Source: Bacilli bacterium
Lineage (GTDB): Bacteria > Bacillota_I > Bacilli_A > RF39 > UBA660
DNA: 32,968 bases
Assembly (NCBI GenBank): GCA_017432645.1
Contig: JAFRIU010000001.1
Location: 1 to 32,968 of the forward strand
Direction of reading: 5' to 3'
Shown piece after piece: positions 23,854-31,100 of this stretch (position 1 is the first letter of the stretch; every line of letters starts with the position of its first letter). The notes below the pieces were generated by a model. The model worked only from the letters and a program-made list of their open reading frames with translations. It was not told the DNA's origin and ran no database searches. The position numbers and the translations under genes were made by a program.

Positions 23854-24214
23854 AGTTAAAAGCAATTTCTTCTTCTAAATCATTATCTACTAAAATAATA
23901 TATAAAAAAAGAAAACCAGATAAAAGAACAGCACTTGTTGCAATGAAGGATAAAATGTCTAAATTTCTTTTTTTATTATTTTTGTCTTGTTCTTGAAGAG
24001 AAGTAATTGCATCTTTTTCAAAATAACTATAAACAAAAATAAGAACAAGAAAGATACAAGCATTAATCATTCGGTATCGTTGTTTACTATTTTCATTTTT
24101 TGTCAAAAAGTAATCTTTTTCTAAAGAATTAGAATAAAAAGCAAAACCAATAATAAATAGATAGATAATCCAAATAAAATTCTCAATTTCAATCTTTTGC
24201 AATCTCTCTTCCAT
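23852..24214 (-). CDS. Three-segment membrane protein of unknown function
   Basis: 120 residues with hydrophobic segments at about 12-28, 49-64 and 88-108, joined by highly charged loops (EKDYFLTKNENSKQRYR; EQDKNNKKRN). No family recognised. I see no ribosome site ahead of the ATG at 24214; the region is AT-only, so the transcript may be nearly leaderless or the start may differ. It is convergent with rubrerythrin and divergent from the U32 gene. Confidence 0.68.
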   Translation of the reverse strand: MEERLQKIEIENFIWIIYLFIIGFAFYSNSLEKDYFLTKNENSKQRYRMINACIFLVLIFVYSYFEKDAITSLQEQDKNNKKRNLDILSFIATSAVLLSGFLFLYIILVDNDLEEEIAFN

Positions 24215-24277
24215 AATAAAATATATTCTTTTTAAAAAGAAATATGGTACAATAAGAATAAATTTTGGGGTGATAGT

Positions 24278-26455
24278 ATGAGAAAAAAAGAATTACTAGT
24301 GCCGGCTGGAAATATGGAATGTCTAAGGCAAGCTGTTCTTAATGGATGTGATGCAGTTTATTTAGCATGTAAAAATTTTGGAGCTAGAAAATTTGCTGTA
24401 AATTTCACAGATGAAGAAATGGAAGAAGCTATTCGCTTTTGTCATTTATATGGAGTTCGTATTTATGTAACGATGAATACACTAATCAAAAATGAAGAAG
24501 TATCTTCTTTTTTAAAACAAGCAGAATTCTTGCATAGACAAGGAGTAGATGCATTGATTGTGCAAGATTTTGGTATGATTTGTCTTCTTCGGGAAATGTT
24601 TCCTAATTTAGAAATTCATGCATCCACTCAGGCAAACATTTCTTCTTTAGAAGTTTGTAAATTATATCATGATTTAGGTGTAAAAAGAGTAGTCTTCTCA
24701 AGAGAACTTAGTATAGAAGAAATAGATTCTATCGATGTTCCAATTGAAAAAGAAGTGTTTATCCATGGAGCTTTATGCGTCTCTTACTCTGGTTGCTGTC
24801 TCATGAGCAGTATGCTAGGTGGAAGAAGTGGAAATAGAGGAGAATGTGCTGGAGTATGTCGTGTGCCTTTTTCTCTATGGAAAGGGAATCAAAAAATAGA
24901 GGATGAAAAATATCTATTAAGTATGAAAGAATTGAATACGACTCACAAGATAAAGTCCCTATTAGAAAGTAATATTGATAGTTTCAAAATAGAAGGTAGA
25001 ATGAAAAGTCCATTATATGTAGGATTTATCACAAATTTATACCGTAGATTATTAGACGGAAAAGAATTATCTCTTGAGGAAGAAGAGAAAAAACTAAAAA
25101 CAATCTTCCATAGAGAATTTACAGAAGGACATCTATTTCATGAAAAAGAGAAAAATATTATCAATCGTCTTTCTCCTAACCATATAGGATTAGAAATCGG
25201 AAAAGTAGTTTCTGTAACAAAAAACAAAGTAAAAATAGAATTATATCCAGAATATAGTCTCCATCAACAAGATGCCATTCGTTTTTCTACTTCTCAGGAA
25301 GGATTCATAGTTAATTACTTATATGATCAAAAAGATAATTTAATTTCTTCTGCTAGTGGAAATTGCTACGTAGATAAAAAAGGAAATATAGAAGTTGGTG
25401 ATAAAGTATTAAAAACACAAGACTTCCTACTTGAAAAAGAGTATTTAAATAAACCAATGAAAAAAATTCCAATTACTTATCACGTAATTGCTCATTTAGA
25501 AAAGCCTATCATGGTTGAAATGAAGGATAGGGAAAATCTTATCATAGAAGAAGGAGAAAAAATTGAAAAAGCAATAAGTGCCCCACTTACAAGGGAAGAT
25601 ATAAAAAAGCAATTAATCAAACTTGGAGATACTCCTTTTGTTTGTGAGAATTGTGAAATAGAAATGGATGAAGGTATTTTTATTTCTTTAAGAGTTTTAA
25701 ATGAAATCCGTCGTCGTTTAGTAGAAAAGTTAATAGCTAAAAGAGAAAATAGAGATATTGCTTTAGTAAAAAAAGAAGTTCATTTTACAAAAGAAGAAGG
25801 AAAAGAAGAACCTAGACAAATTAGCTGTTCTATTTCTACAGAGGAACAATTATTAGCCTGCTTAAAACAAAAAAATATTAGAATTTATACAAGTGAAGAA
25901 TCTCTTTATGAAAAATATAAAACGCAAACAAATATCTATTATAAAATTCCAAGAAACACCATTTCTTCTTTGAAACAAAAGAAAGAAAAGAACTGTATTT
26001 CTGATTATGCAGAGTATAAAAATGGAGAATATATCGGGGATTATCCACTAAACGTTATGAATATCTATACGGCTTATTATCTAAGAAAAATGGGATTATC
26101 CTCTATTTGCCTATCCATAGAATTAAAAGAAGAAGAGATATTGAATTTTCAAAAAGAATACAAAGAGAAATTCGGATTTTTTCCTTTTGAAGTATTAGTC
26201 TATGGTAGAGTGGAAAATATGATAATAAAAGGAAACATATTAGGTTTAGAAAAAGAAGCTACTTATGAAATAATGGATCATCAAAAAAGACGCTTCCCAG
26301 TGTTCTATGACGGTAGATTAACACATATATTAAATTGGGAAAGAAAAGATTGGCTTTCCTCAGATCGGTTGAAAGAAAATAACATTCGTCTAGACTTTTA
26401 TGAAGAGACACCAGCCGAAGTAGAAAATAGATTAAAAAGTCTAGAAAAAAAATAA
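24278..26455 (+). CDS. U32-family protein, RlhA-like (rRNA hydroxylation)
   Basis: A 725-residue protein whose first 250 residues are the U32 domain (ELLVPAGNMECLRQAVLNGCDAVYL; STQANISS; VFIHGALCVSYSGCCLMSSMLGGRSGNRGECAGVCR). The Cys cluster in this last block and the U32 fold are those of the Fe-S enzymes that act in RNA hydroxylation. The length and the following barrel-like region (GLEIGKVVSVTKNKVKIEL...GDKVLKTQD, residues of about 305-390) resemble E. coli RlhA, which hydroxylates C2501 of 23S rRNA, more than the shorter TrhP. It is annotated 'peptidase' in many genomes, but proteolysis is not expected. GGGGTG precedes the ATG. Confidence 0.88.
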   Translation: MRKKELLVPAGNMECLRQAVLNGCDAVYLACKNFGARKFAVNFTDEEMEEAIRFCHLYGVRIYVTMNTLIKNEEVSSFLKQAEFLHRQGVDALIVQDFGMICLLREMFPNLEIHASTQANISSLEVCKLYHDLGVKRVVFSRELSIEEIDSIDVPIEKEVFIHGALCVSYSGCCLMSSMLGGRSGNRGECAGVCRVPFSLWKGNQKIEDEKYLLSMKELNTTHKIKSLLESNIDSFKIEGRMKSPLYVGFITNLYRRLLDGKELSLEEEEKKLKTIFHREFTEGHLFHEKEKNIINRLSPNHIGLEIGKVVSVTKNKVKIELYPEYSLHQQDAIRFSTSQEGFIVNYLYDQKDNLISSASGNCYVDKKGNIEVGDKVLKTQDFLLEKEYLNKPMKKIPITYHVIAHLEKPIMVEMKDRENLIIEEGEKIEKAISAPLTREDIKKQLIKLGDTPFVCENCEIEMDEGIFISLRVLNEIRRRLVEKLIAKRENRDIALVKKEVHFTKEEGKEEPRQISCSISTEEQLLACLKQKNIRIYTSEESLYEKYKTQTNIYYKIPRNTISSLKQKKEKNCISDYAEYKNGEYIGDYPLNVMNIYTAYYLRKMGLSSICLSIELKEEEILNFQKEYKEKFGFFPFEVLVYGRVENMIIKGNILGLEKEATYEIMDHQKRRFPVFYDGRLTHILNWERKDWLSSDRLKENNIRLDFYEETPAEVENRLKSLEKK

Positions 26456-26489
26456 AAGTATGGTAAAATAATGATAGGGAGTGATTTCT

Positions 26490-27011
26490 ATGTCTGAAGG
26501 AAATAAAAAAGAAAACAAAGAGTTACACAATTATATAATTGTTATTTTAACCTTTCTATTTTGTGTAGGAATAGTACTTTATGTTTGTAAAATATATGAA
26601 CTAAAAGAAGCAGAGAGAAGAAAAATTCCAGTTATTCGAGGCAGTGTCATAGAAATCTATAGAGATGACTTAAAACATTACGTAATGGACAATCCAACTT
26701 CACTAGTATATATGTGCACAGCTAATAGTGATACTTGTAGAACATTTGAAAAAAGCTTGAAAAAGTTACTTCAAAAAGAAGATTATGAGAATGAAATTGT
26801 GTATTTAAATCTAACAGATTTAGATCAAGAAGCTTTTGTAGAAGAGTTTAATCAAGAATTCCCATACAAAACAAAATTAACAGTAAATTACCCAGCTTTT
26901 GTCTTGTTTGAAGAAGGAAAAATAAAAAATATTTTGCAAGGAACGGTAAATAAGAACCTTAACATTACAAAGGTAAAAGCATTTTTAGAATTAAATGAAA
27001 TAGGAGATTAA
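26490..27011 (+). CDS. Membrane-anchored thioredoxin-fold protein with unusual Cys spacing
   Basis: 173 residues: signal anchor at about 14-33, then an extracytoplasmic domain with thioredoxin-like order. Tyr-Met-Cys76 TANSDT Cys83 stands where the active site should be, with six residues between the cysteines instead of two; YPAFVLFEEGKI (Pro135) matches the cis-proline strand and the last helix KVKAFLEL completes the fold. A normal CxxC redox role is therefore doubtful. Start ATG 26490 is set by AGGGAG. A small hairpin and trmL follow. Confidence 0.75.
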   Translation: MSEGNKKENKELHNYIIVILTFLFCVGIVLYVCKIYELKEAERRKIPVIRGSVIEIYRDDLKHYVMDNPTSLVYMCTANSDTCRTFEKSLKKLLQKEDYENEIVYLNLTDLDQEAFVEEFNQEFPYKTKLTVNYPAFVLFEEGKIKNILQGTVNKNLNITKVKAFLELNEIGD

Positions 27012-27020
27012 TCTCCTTTT
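27003..27020 (+). terminator. Weak terminator or attenuator before trmL
   Basis: Palindrome GGAGATTAATCTCC with only four Ts after it; it overlaps the stop of the upstream gene and lies 16 bases before the trmL start, so part of the transcription may read through. Confidence 0.5.
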
Positions 27021-27035
27021 CTAATGGAGGAAAGT

Positions 27036-27554
27036 ATGAATCATATTGTTTTATTAGAACCAGAAATTCCACAGAATACAGGAAATATTATGAGAACTTG
27101 TGTCGCAACTGATACTAAATTACATCTAATTAGACCATTTGGTTTTATCTTGGATGATGCTCATCTAAAAAGAAGTGGAGTAAACTATATCGATAAATTA
27201 GAATATGAAATCTATGATAACTTTGAAGAATTTCAAGAAAAAAATAAAGGAATCTATTATTACTTCACTAGATATGGACACAAACCTCATACTAGCTTTG
27301 ATTATAGCAATCCAGAAAATAAAGATTTATATTTTATCTTTGGAAAAGAGTCTACGGGAATTCCAAAAAGTATCTTACAAAAAGATTTGGATCATTGTAT
27401 GAGGATTCCTATGACAGATAAAGTAAGAGCCTTAAATGTTTCTAACAGTGTAGCAATTGTAATTTATGAAGCTCTACGTCAACAAGATTATAATGATTTG
27501 TTAAGAGAGGAACCTCATAAAGGAAAAGATTATTTAGAAAGAGAAGAAGCCTAA
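27036..27554 (+). CDS. trmL: tRNA (cytidine(34)-2'-O)-methyltransferase TrmL
   Basis: SPOUT-class enzyme that 2'-O-methylates the wobble base of tRNA-Leu isoacceptors. In 172 residues all three family blocks are present: VLLEPEIPQNTGNIMRTC at the start, YFIFGKESTGIP in the middle, and RIPMTDKVRALNVSNSVAIVIYEALRQ at the knotted SAM site. TGGAGG sets the start at 27036; the in-frame ATG at 27024 is part of that ribosome site. Its substrate tRNA-Leu(CAA) is encoded at 6329-6417 of this window. Confidence 0.95.
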   Translation: MNHIVLLEPEIPQNTGNIMRTCVATDTKLHLIRPFGFILDDAHLKRSGVNYIDKLEYEIYDNFEEFQEKNKGIYYYFTRYGHKPHTSFDYSNPENKDLYFIFGKESTGIPKSILQKDLDHCMRIPMTDKVRALNVSNSVAIVIYEALRQQDYNDLLREEPHKGKDYLEREEA

Positions 27555-27567
27555 AGCTTCTTTTTTT
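27543..27567 (+). terminator. trmL terminator
   Basis: AAGAAGC ctaaa GCTTCTT followed by a T run; it overlaps the stop codon. Confidence 0.82.
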
Positions 27568-27597
27568 GTATAAGTTCTCCATTGTATCCTCATAATA
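27568..27597 (+). promoter_or_regulatory. SigG-type promoter of sigG
   Basis: GTATA (27568-27572), 18 bases, CATAATA (27591-27597). This is a full match to the B. subtilis SigG consensus gHATR, 17-18 bases, CATWHTA. SigG is known to activate its own gene in B. subtilis, so the site fits. SigF, which shares part of this specificity, could also read it. Confidence 0.65.
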
Positions 27598-27612
27598 TCT
27601 TAGGAGGATTAG

Positions 27613-28389
27613 ATGGGAAAATATAAAGTAGAAATTAGTGGAATTCATACAAGTGAGTTAAAAGAGTTAACACAAGAAGAAATGAGAGAATTATTTCAAA
27701 AGTTCCAACAAGGATCTCTAGATGCAAGAGAACTATTGATAGAAGGAAATTTGAGACTAGTATTATCTATTTTAAAAAGATTCTATAATAAATCAGATAA
27801 TCTAGATGATTTGTTTCAAATAGGTTGCGTAGGATTAATGAAAGCAATTGATCATTTTGATCTGAACTATGATGTAAAGTTTTCTACCTATGCTGTTCCT
27901 ATGATACTAGGCGAAATCAAACGCTATATCAGAGACAACAATAGTAGTTTAAGAATTAGTCGTTCTCTAAAAGATATTGCTTATAAAGCTTTGAAATTAA
28001 AAGAAGAATACTACATGAAGTATGGAAAAGAGATTCAAGAAGAAGAATTATCTCAATTATTAGGAGTAAGTGAATATGATTTATCCAATGCCCTTTCTGC
28101 TTTAAAAGAACCGGTTAGTATGTATGAAGCCATATATAATGATGGAGGAGATACCATTTATTTATATGATCAAATAGAAGATGAAAAGTCTATCCAAAGT
28201 TTCTCTGACAAATTAGCTATGGAAGAAGCAATTTATCAATTAAACGCCAGAGAAAAATATATTCTAGATGAAAGATTCATAATTGGAAAATCTCAAATGG
28301 AAATAGCCGAAGAATTAGACATTAGTCAAGCACAGGTTTCCAGACTAGAAAAGAAAGCCATTCATCAGTTAAAAAAGGTATTAAAATAA
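27613..28389 (+). CDS. sigG: RNA polymerase sporulation sigma factor SigG
   Basis: Late forespore sigma factor. The 258-residue sequence starts with the SigG-specific KYKVEISGIHTSEL, then region 2 (GNLRLVLSILKRFYNKSDNLDDLFQIGCVGLMKAIDHFD and KFSTYAVPMILGEIKRYIRDNNSSLRISRSLKDIAYKAL), region 3 with EPVSMYEAIYNDGGDTIYLYDQI, and region 4 with SQMEIAEELDISQAQVSRLEKKAIHQLKK. The YNDGGD block separates it from SigF and SigB. AGGAGG precedes the ATG. ylmC follows, as near sigG in B. subtilis, and a SigG-like promoter precedes it. Confidence 0.96.
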   Translation: MGKYKVEISGIHTSELKELTQEEMRELFQKFQQGSLDARELLIEGNLRLVLSILKRFYNKSDNLDDLFQIGCVGLMKAIDHFDLNYDVKFSTYAVPMILGEIKRYIRDNNSSLRISRSLKDIAYKALKLKEEYYMKYGKEIQEEELSQLLGVSEYDLSNALSALKEPVSMYEAIYNDGGDTIYLYDQIEDEKSIQSFSDKLAMEEAIYQLNAREKYILDERFIIGKSQMEIAEELDISQAQVSRLEKKAIHQLKKVLK

Positions 28390-28397
28390 ATATTTAT

Positions 28398-28405
28398 CAT
28401 ATAAT
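28398..28405 (+). promoter_or_regulatory. Possible SigE-like (or vegetative) -10 for ylmC-yunB
   Basis: CATATAAT matches the SigE -10 CATACAHT in seven of eight positions and contains TATAAT, so it can serve either sigma factor. No clear -35 is visible. Confidence 0.35.
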
Positions 28406-28420
28406 GGACTAGGTGAGGAT

Positions 28421-28645
28421 ATGCGGATATCAGACTTACAAACCAAAAGAATTATTAGTGTAGTAACAGGAAAAAATATTGGAACAATTATGGATGCTGA
28501 AATAAGAGAAGATGGCAAAATTGATTCCTTCATCATAGAACAAAGCAAAGGGCTGTTTGCCCTAAATAGAGAAGGAGAATCAAAAATTCTTTGGGAAGAT
28601 ATTACCAAAATAGGAGAAGATGTCATATTAGTAAAAAAAGAATAA
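28421..28645 (+). CDS. ylmC: YlmC/YmxH family PRC-barrel protein
   Basis: 74 residues with the family opening MRISDLQTKRIISVVTGKNIGTIMDAEI and the middle strand IDSFIIEQ, a single PRC-barrel domain. Members are small cytoplasmic proteins linked to sporulation; the molecular role is open. It begins 31 bases after the sigG stop, with AGGTGAGG before the ATG. In B. subtilis ylmC lies shortly downstream of sigG. Confidence 0.88.
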   Translation: MRISDLQTKRIISVVTGKNIGTIMDAEIREDGKIDSFIIEQSKGLFALNREGESKILWEDITKIGEDVILVKKE

Positions 28646-29310
28646 AAATAGTTGTTTTTAAGGGACTATTAGGACTATTCTTTGTCTTTTCTTTTTCTTT
28701 TCTTTGTCTTTCTCTTCTCGATCAAAGAATGAGAAAAAACCTAAAACCATACATAGATATGGAAGTAGAAAGAATCACAACTAATATTATTAATCAAGCA
28801 GTTCAAGAGAAAATGAAAGAAAAAAGTACGCCAAACTTTCTGATTTTTGACGAAAAAACAGGAAAAATATCCTATGATACCATCCAGTTAAATCAATTAA
28901 AGAATGAAGTATCACAGTACGTTCAGAAAGTACTAGAAGAAATGGATAATGGAACAACAGAGAACTATCTAACATTTCGAAAAAAAAGTAGATTTAAACA
29001 TATTAGAAAAGGAATTTTAGCAGAAAATACTCTTAATTCTCTACGGGGATCAACTTTGTTTGGAAATATAGGGCCTAGTATTCCAACTCGTCTTTTTTTT
29101 ATGGGACAAATTCATTCTGATATTGACATCAAAGCCAAAGAATATGGAATGAATAATGTAATGGTAACGGTCTATTTAACAATCAAAATAAAAGAACAAG
29201 TATCTATGCCGTTATCTTCCTCTAAAAAAGAAATTATTGTAAAAAAACTTCTTGCAGCAGATATTTTTCAAGGTAAAATTCCAGAATATTATACAGGAAT
29301 TGTCAAATAA
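28591..29310 (+). CDS. yunB: Sporulation protein YunB
   Basis: YunB is a mother-cell sporulation protein anchored by one membrane segment. Residues of about 18-42 form that segment. The domain beyond shows the family pattern: MEVERITTNIINQAVQEKM, FDEKTGKISYDTIQLNQLKNEVSQYVQKVL, LRGSTLFGNIGPSIPTRLFFMGQIHSDIDIKAKEYGMNNVMVTVYLTI, and the end QGKIPEYYTGIVK. The start is uncertain: no ATG or GTG precedes the membrane segment. TTG 28591 (239 residues) lies inside ylmC with AAGGAG 13 bases away; ATT 28627 has AGGAG 10 bases upstream and would give 227 residues. I give the TTG as the longest standard choice. Confidence 0.88.
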   Translation: MGRYYQNRRRCHISKKRIKIVVFKGLLGLFFVFSFSFLCLSLLDQRMRKNLKPYIDMEVERITTNIINQAVQEKMKEKSTPNFLIFDEKTGKISYDTIQLNQLKNEVSQYVQKVLEEMDNGTTENYLTFRKKSRFKHIRKGILAENTLNSLRGSTLFGNIGPSIPTRLFFMGQIHSDIDIKAKEYGMNNVMVTVYLTIKIKEQVSMPLSSSKKEIIVKKLLAADIFQGKIPEYYTGIVK

Positions 29311-29321
29311 AGTAAGAATTA

Positions 29322-29350
29322 TTGAGTTATCTTTCTTAGCATGCTACAAT
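29322..29350 (+). promoter_or_regulatory. yutD promoter
   Basis: TTGAGT (29322-29327), 17-base spacer, TACAAT (29345-29350). Confidence 0.65.
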
Positions 29351-29370
29351 AAAAATAGGTGAGGTATGAC

Positions 29371-29661
29371 ATGAATAGGATAGAAATAAATGGAACCATG
29401 TATGAAATTATTAGAGATGATGACAAGTGTGTAAACAAAGAAGAACTGATGGAAAAGATGACAGATTATTTTGATTCATATGATTATATTTTAGGAGATT
29501 ATGCTTACGAAAAGCTTCGTTTAAAAGGATATTACGAAGAAAAAAATAAAAAAGCAACTGAAATTAATAACATAAAAAATGTAGATGATTATATCAAAAA
29601 TTTCTGTAGTTATGGAGCCAAGATCTTTTTATTGAAAAAAATAAAGGAAAAAGACTTGTAA
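29371..29661 (+). CDS. yutD: YutD-like protein (DUF1027)
   Basis: 96 residues with the family core MYEIIRDD, YDYILGDYAYEKLRLKGYYEEKNKKA and, after a short loop, DDYIKNFCSYGAKIFLLKK. YutD proteins are small, cytoplasmic and of unknown function. GGTGAGG sets the start at 29371 (the GTG at 29359 is inside that site). In B. subtilis yutD sits in the same yun/yut neighbourhood as yunB, yutH and yutI, all of which occur here within 4 kb. Confidence 0.85.
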   Translation: MNRIEINGTMYEIIRDDDKCVNKEELMEKMTDYFDSYDYILGDYAYEKLRLKGYYEEKNKKATEINNIKNVDDYIKNFCSYGAKIFLLKKIKEKDL

Positions 29662-29683
29662 TTATTCTAGTTTATGATAAAAT
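29656..29683 (+). promoter_or_regulatory. Promoter of second DUF1292 unit
   Basis: TTGTAA (29656-29661), 16-base spacer, TAAAAT (29678-29683), starting in the last codons of yutD. Confidence 0.5.
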
Positions 29684-29719
29684 GATAATATATGAATAAT
29701 AGTAGGGAGGATTTTTACT

Positions 29720-29986
29720 ATGGAAAACGAGAAAAAGATGATGTCAATCGTAGCAGAAGACGGCTCAGTTGAAGAAGTAGAAGTTATTTTGGCTTTTGAA
29801 TTTAAAGATACTAAGAAAGAGTATGTTATTTATACAAAAAATGAGAAAGATGAAAATGATAATATCACAATTTACGTTTCTAATGTAGATCGTACTTCTG
29901 GTGAACCTAAATTAATGGGTGTAGATGACGAAGCTGAATGGAACAGAGTAAAAGACGTTTTACGTGAATTATCTAAAGCAGAATAA
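29720..29986 (+). CDS. DUF1292-type protein (copy 2)
   Basis: 88 residues, closely similar in plan to the copy at 13886: EKKMMSIVAEDGSVEEVEVILAFEFKDTKKEYVIYTKNEKDENDNITIYVSNVDRT, then DDEAEWNRVKDVLRELSK. The family is small, acidic and uncharacterised. GGGAGG precedes the ATG by about 10 bases. Like copy 1, it is followed at once (20 bases) by a Val/Pro/Glu-rich low-complexity protein. It interrupts the otherwise Bacillus-like order yutD - yutH. Confidence 0.88.
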   Translation: MENEKKMMSIVAEDGSVEEVEVILAFEFKDTKKEYVIYTKNEKDENDNITIYVSNVDRTSGEPKLMGVDDEAEWNRVKDVLRELSKAE

Positions 29987-30006
29987 GTACAAGGGAGGTT
30001 TATCTT

Positions 30007-31056
30007 ATGGATAATGTAGCAATTGTAGGAAAACCAGTTAGAGTAATAGTAAATCCGACAAATCCATATAATCGAATTAAGGCCTGTGAAGAAACGACTA
30101 ATGGCTTAAAAAAACAAGGTAAGAAAGAGCCAATTGTTCAAAATATAGTTGAGCCAATAGCTAAAACTAGTGTTGAGCCAAGTCCAGTCTATACTGCAAA
30201 ACAAGTTTTAAGAGAAGCACTTAACATATTAGGACATGAAAGAGAGATTAAAGTAGTGGGAACCAATCCAATTAAGGTAACAAACACAGAACCAAAATAT
30301 AGGTATGCTAATATGCAAAAGAATTCGGAAAATCTTAAAAATCCTGTAGAAATAAAAGTAGAAGATATAGCTGCTCAGCAAGAAGACATTGCCCAAGCTG
30401 TAGAAGAAAGCATGACATCTCCTGTTGGTATTGCACCAGTAGAAATGCCAGTTCCAGTAGAAGTATCTCCAGAAGAAGTAGATAAAGTTGTTGGAGAACC
30501 AGAAATTACAGCAGAAGAAAGAACTGCAATAGAAGCTGAAGTTGCTGCTGAGATGGAAAATGCAGAAAAGGAAGCAGAAGATACTGCTCAGGCTGTAGTT
30601 GTAGAAGAGAGCATGACACCTCCAGTCGACGTTGCGCCAGTAGAAATGCCAGTTCCAGTAGAGACTGCTGAAGAAACAAAAGAAGAGGAAAACATGTTTA
30701 GTGTAATCAATAATGAACTGGCTGATAAAGAAGTTACACCAATGCCTAAAGAAGAAACTATTGATAACAAAGTAATTGGCGAGAGAATTGCTGAATTAAA
30801 TGAAGTCAAAGCAAAATTATTCGCAGCCAAAGCTTTACAAGATGCAAAGAGAAATGAAAAAGTACAAGCTGAAAATAAACTAGAAGAAGCAATGGAAAAC
30901 ATAAGAAGACAGATTGCAGAATATGATGCAGAAGCAAACAGAACAGAAGAAGAGGCAGAACGCTTAGCAGAAGAAATTGCAGAAAAAGAGCGTATTACTG
31001 CTGAAATCTATCATGCAATGAATCAAGGAAGAGACGAATCTAGCGCTGTTAGATAA
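30007..31056 (+). CDS. Val/Pro/Glu-rich repeat protein with C-terminal coiled coil
   Basis: 349 residues, no signal peptide. The N-terminal 120 residues are basic and include GKPVRVIVNPTNPYNRIK. Two copies of a longer repeat, VEESMTxPVxxAPVEMPVPVE, stand near 132-152 and 200-219, separated by a Glu/Ala-rich helix. Residues of about 255-340 (IAELNEVKAKLFAAKALQDAK ... EEEAERLAEEIAEKERI) have strong coiled-coil character. No family recognised. It follows DUF1292 copy 2 by 20 bases, AAGGGAGG sets its start, and its linker composition resembles those of the proteins at 9408 and 14166. Confidence 0.8.
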   Translation: MDNVAIVGKPVRVIVNPTNPYNRIKACEETTNGLKKQGKKEPIVQNIVEPIAKTSVEPSPVYTAKQVLREALNILGHEREIKVVGTNPIKVTNTEPKYRYANMQKNSENLKNPVEIKVEDIAAQQEDIAQAVEESMTSPVGIAPVEMPVPVEVSPEEVDKVVGEPEITAEERTAIEAEVAAEMENAEKEAEDTAQAVVVEESMTPPVDVAPVEMPVPVETAEETKEEENMFSVINNELADKEVTPMPKEETIDNKVIGERIAELNEVKAKLFAAKALQDAKRNEKVQAENKLEEAMENIRRQIAEYDAEANRTEEEAERLAEEIAEKERITAEIYHAMNQGRDESSAVR

Positions 31057-31085
31057 TAAAAAGAGAAGAAATTCTCTTTTTTTTT
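31057..31085 (+). terminator. Terminator
   Basis: AAAAGAGAA gaaa TTCTCTTTT followed by Ts to 31085. Confidence 0.88.
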
Positions 31086-31093
31086 CATATAAT
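31086..31093 (+). promoter_or_regulatory. SigE-like -10 of yutH
   Basis: CATATAAT, seven of eight matches to the SigE -10, identical to the one before ylmC. It also contains TATAAT. No clear -35, because the preceding terminator occupies that place. Transcription would start only a few bases before the coding region. Confidence 0.35.
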
Positions 31094-31100
31094 GCATTAG

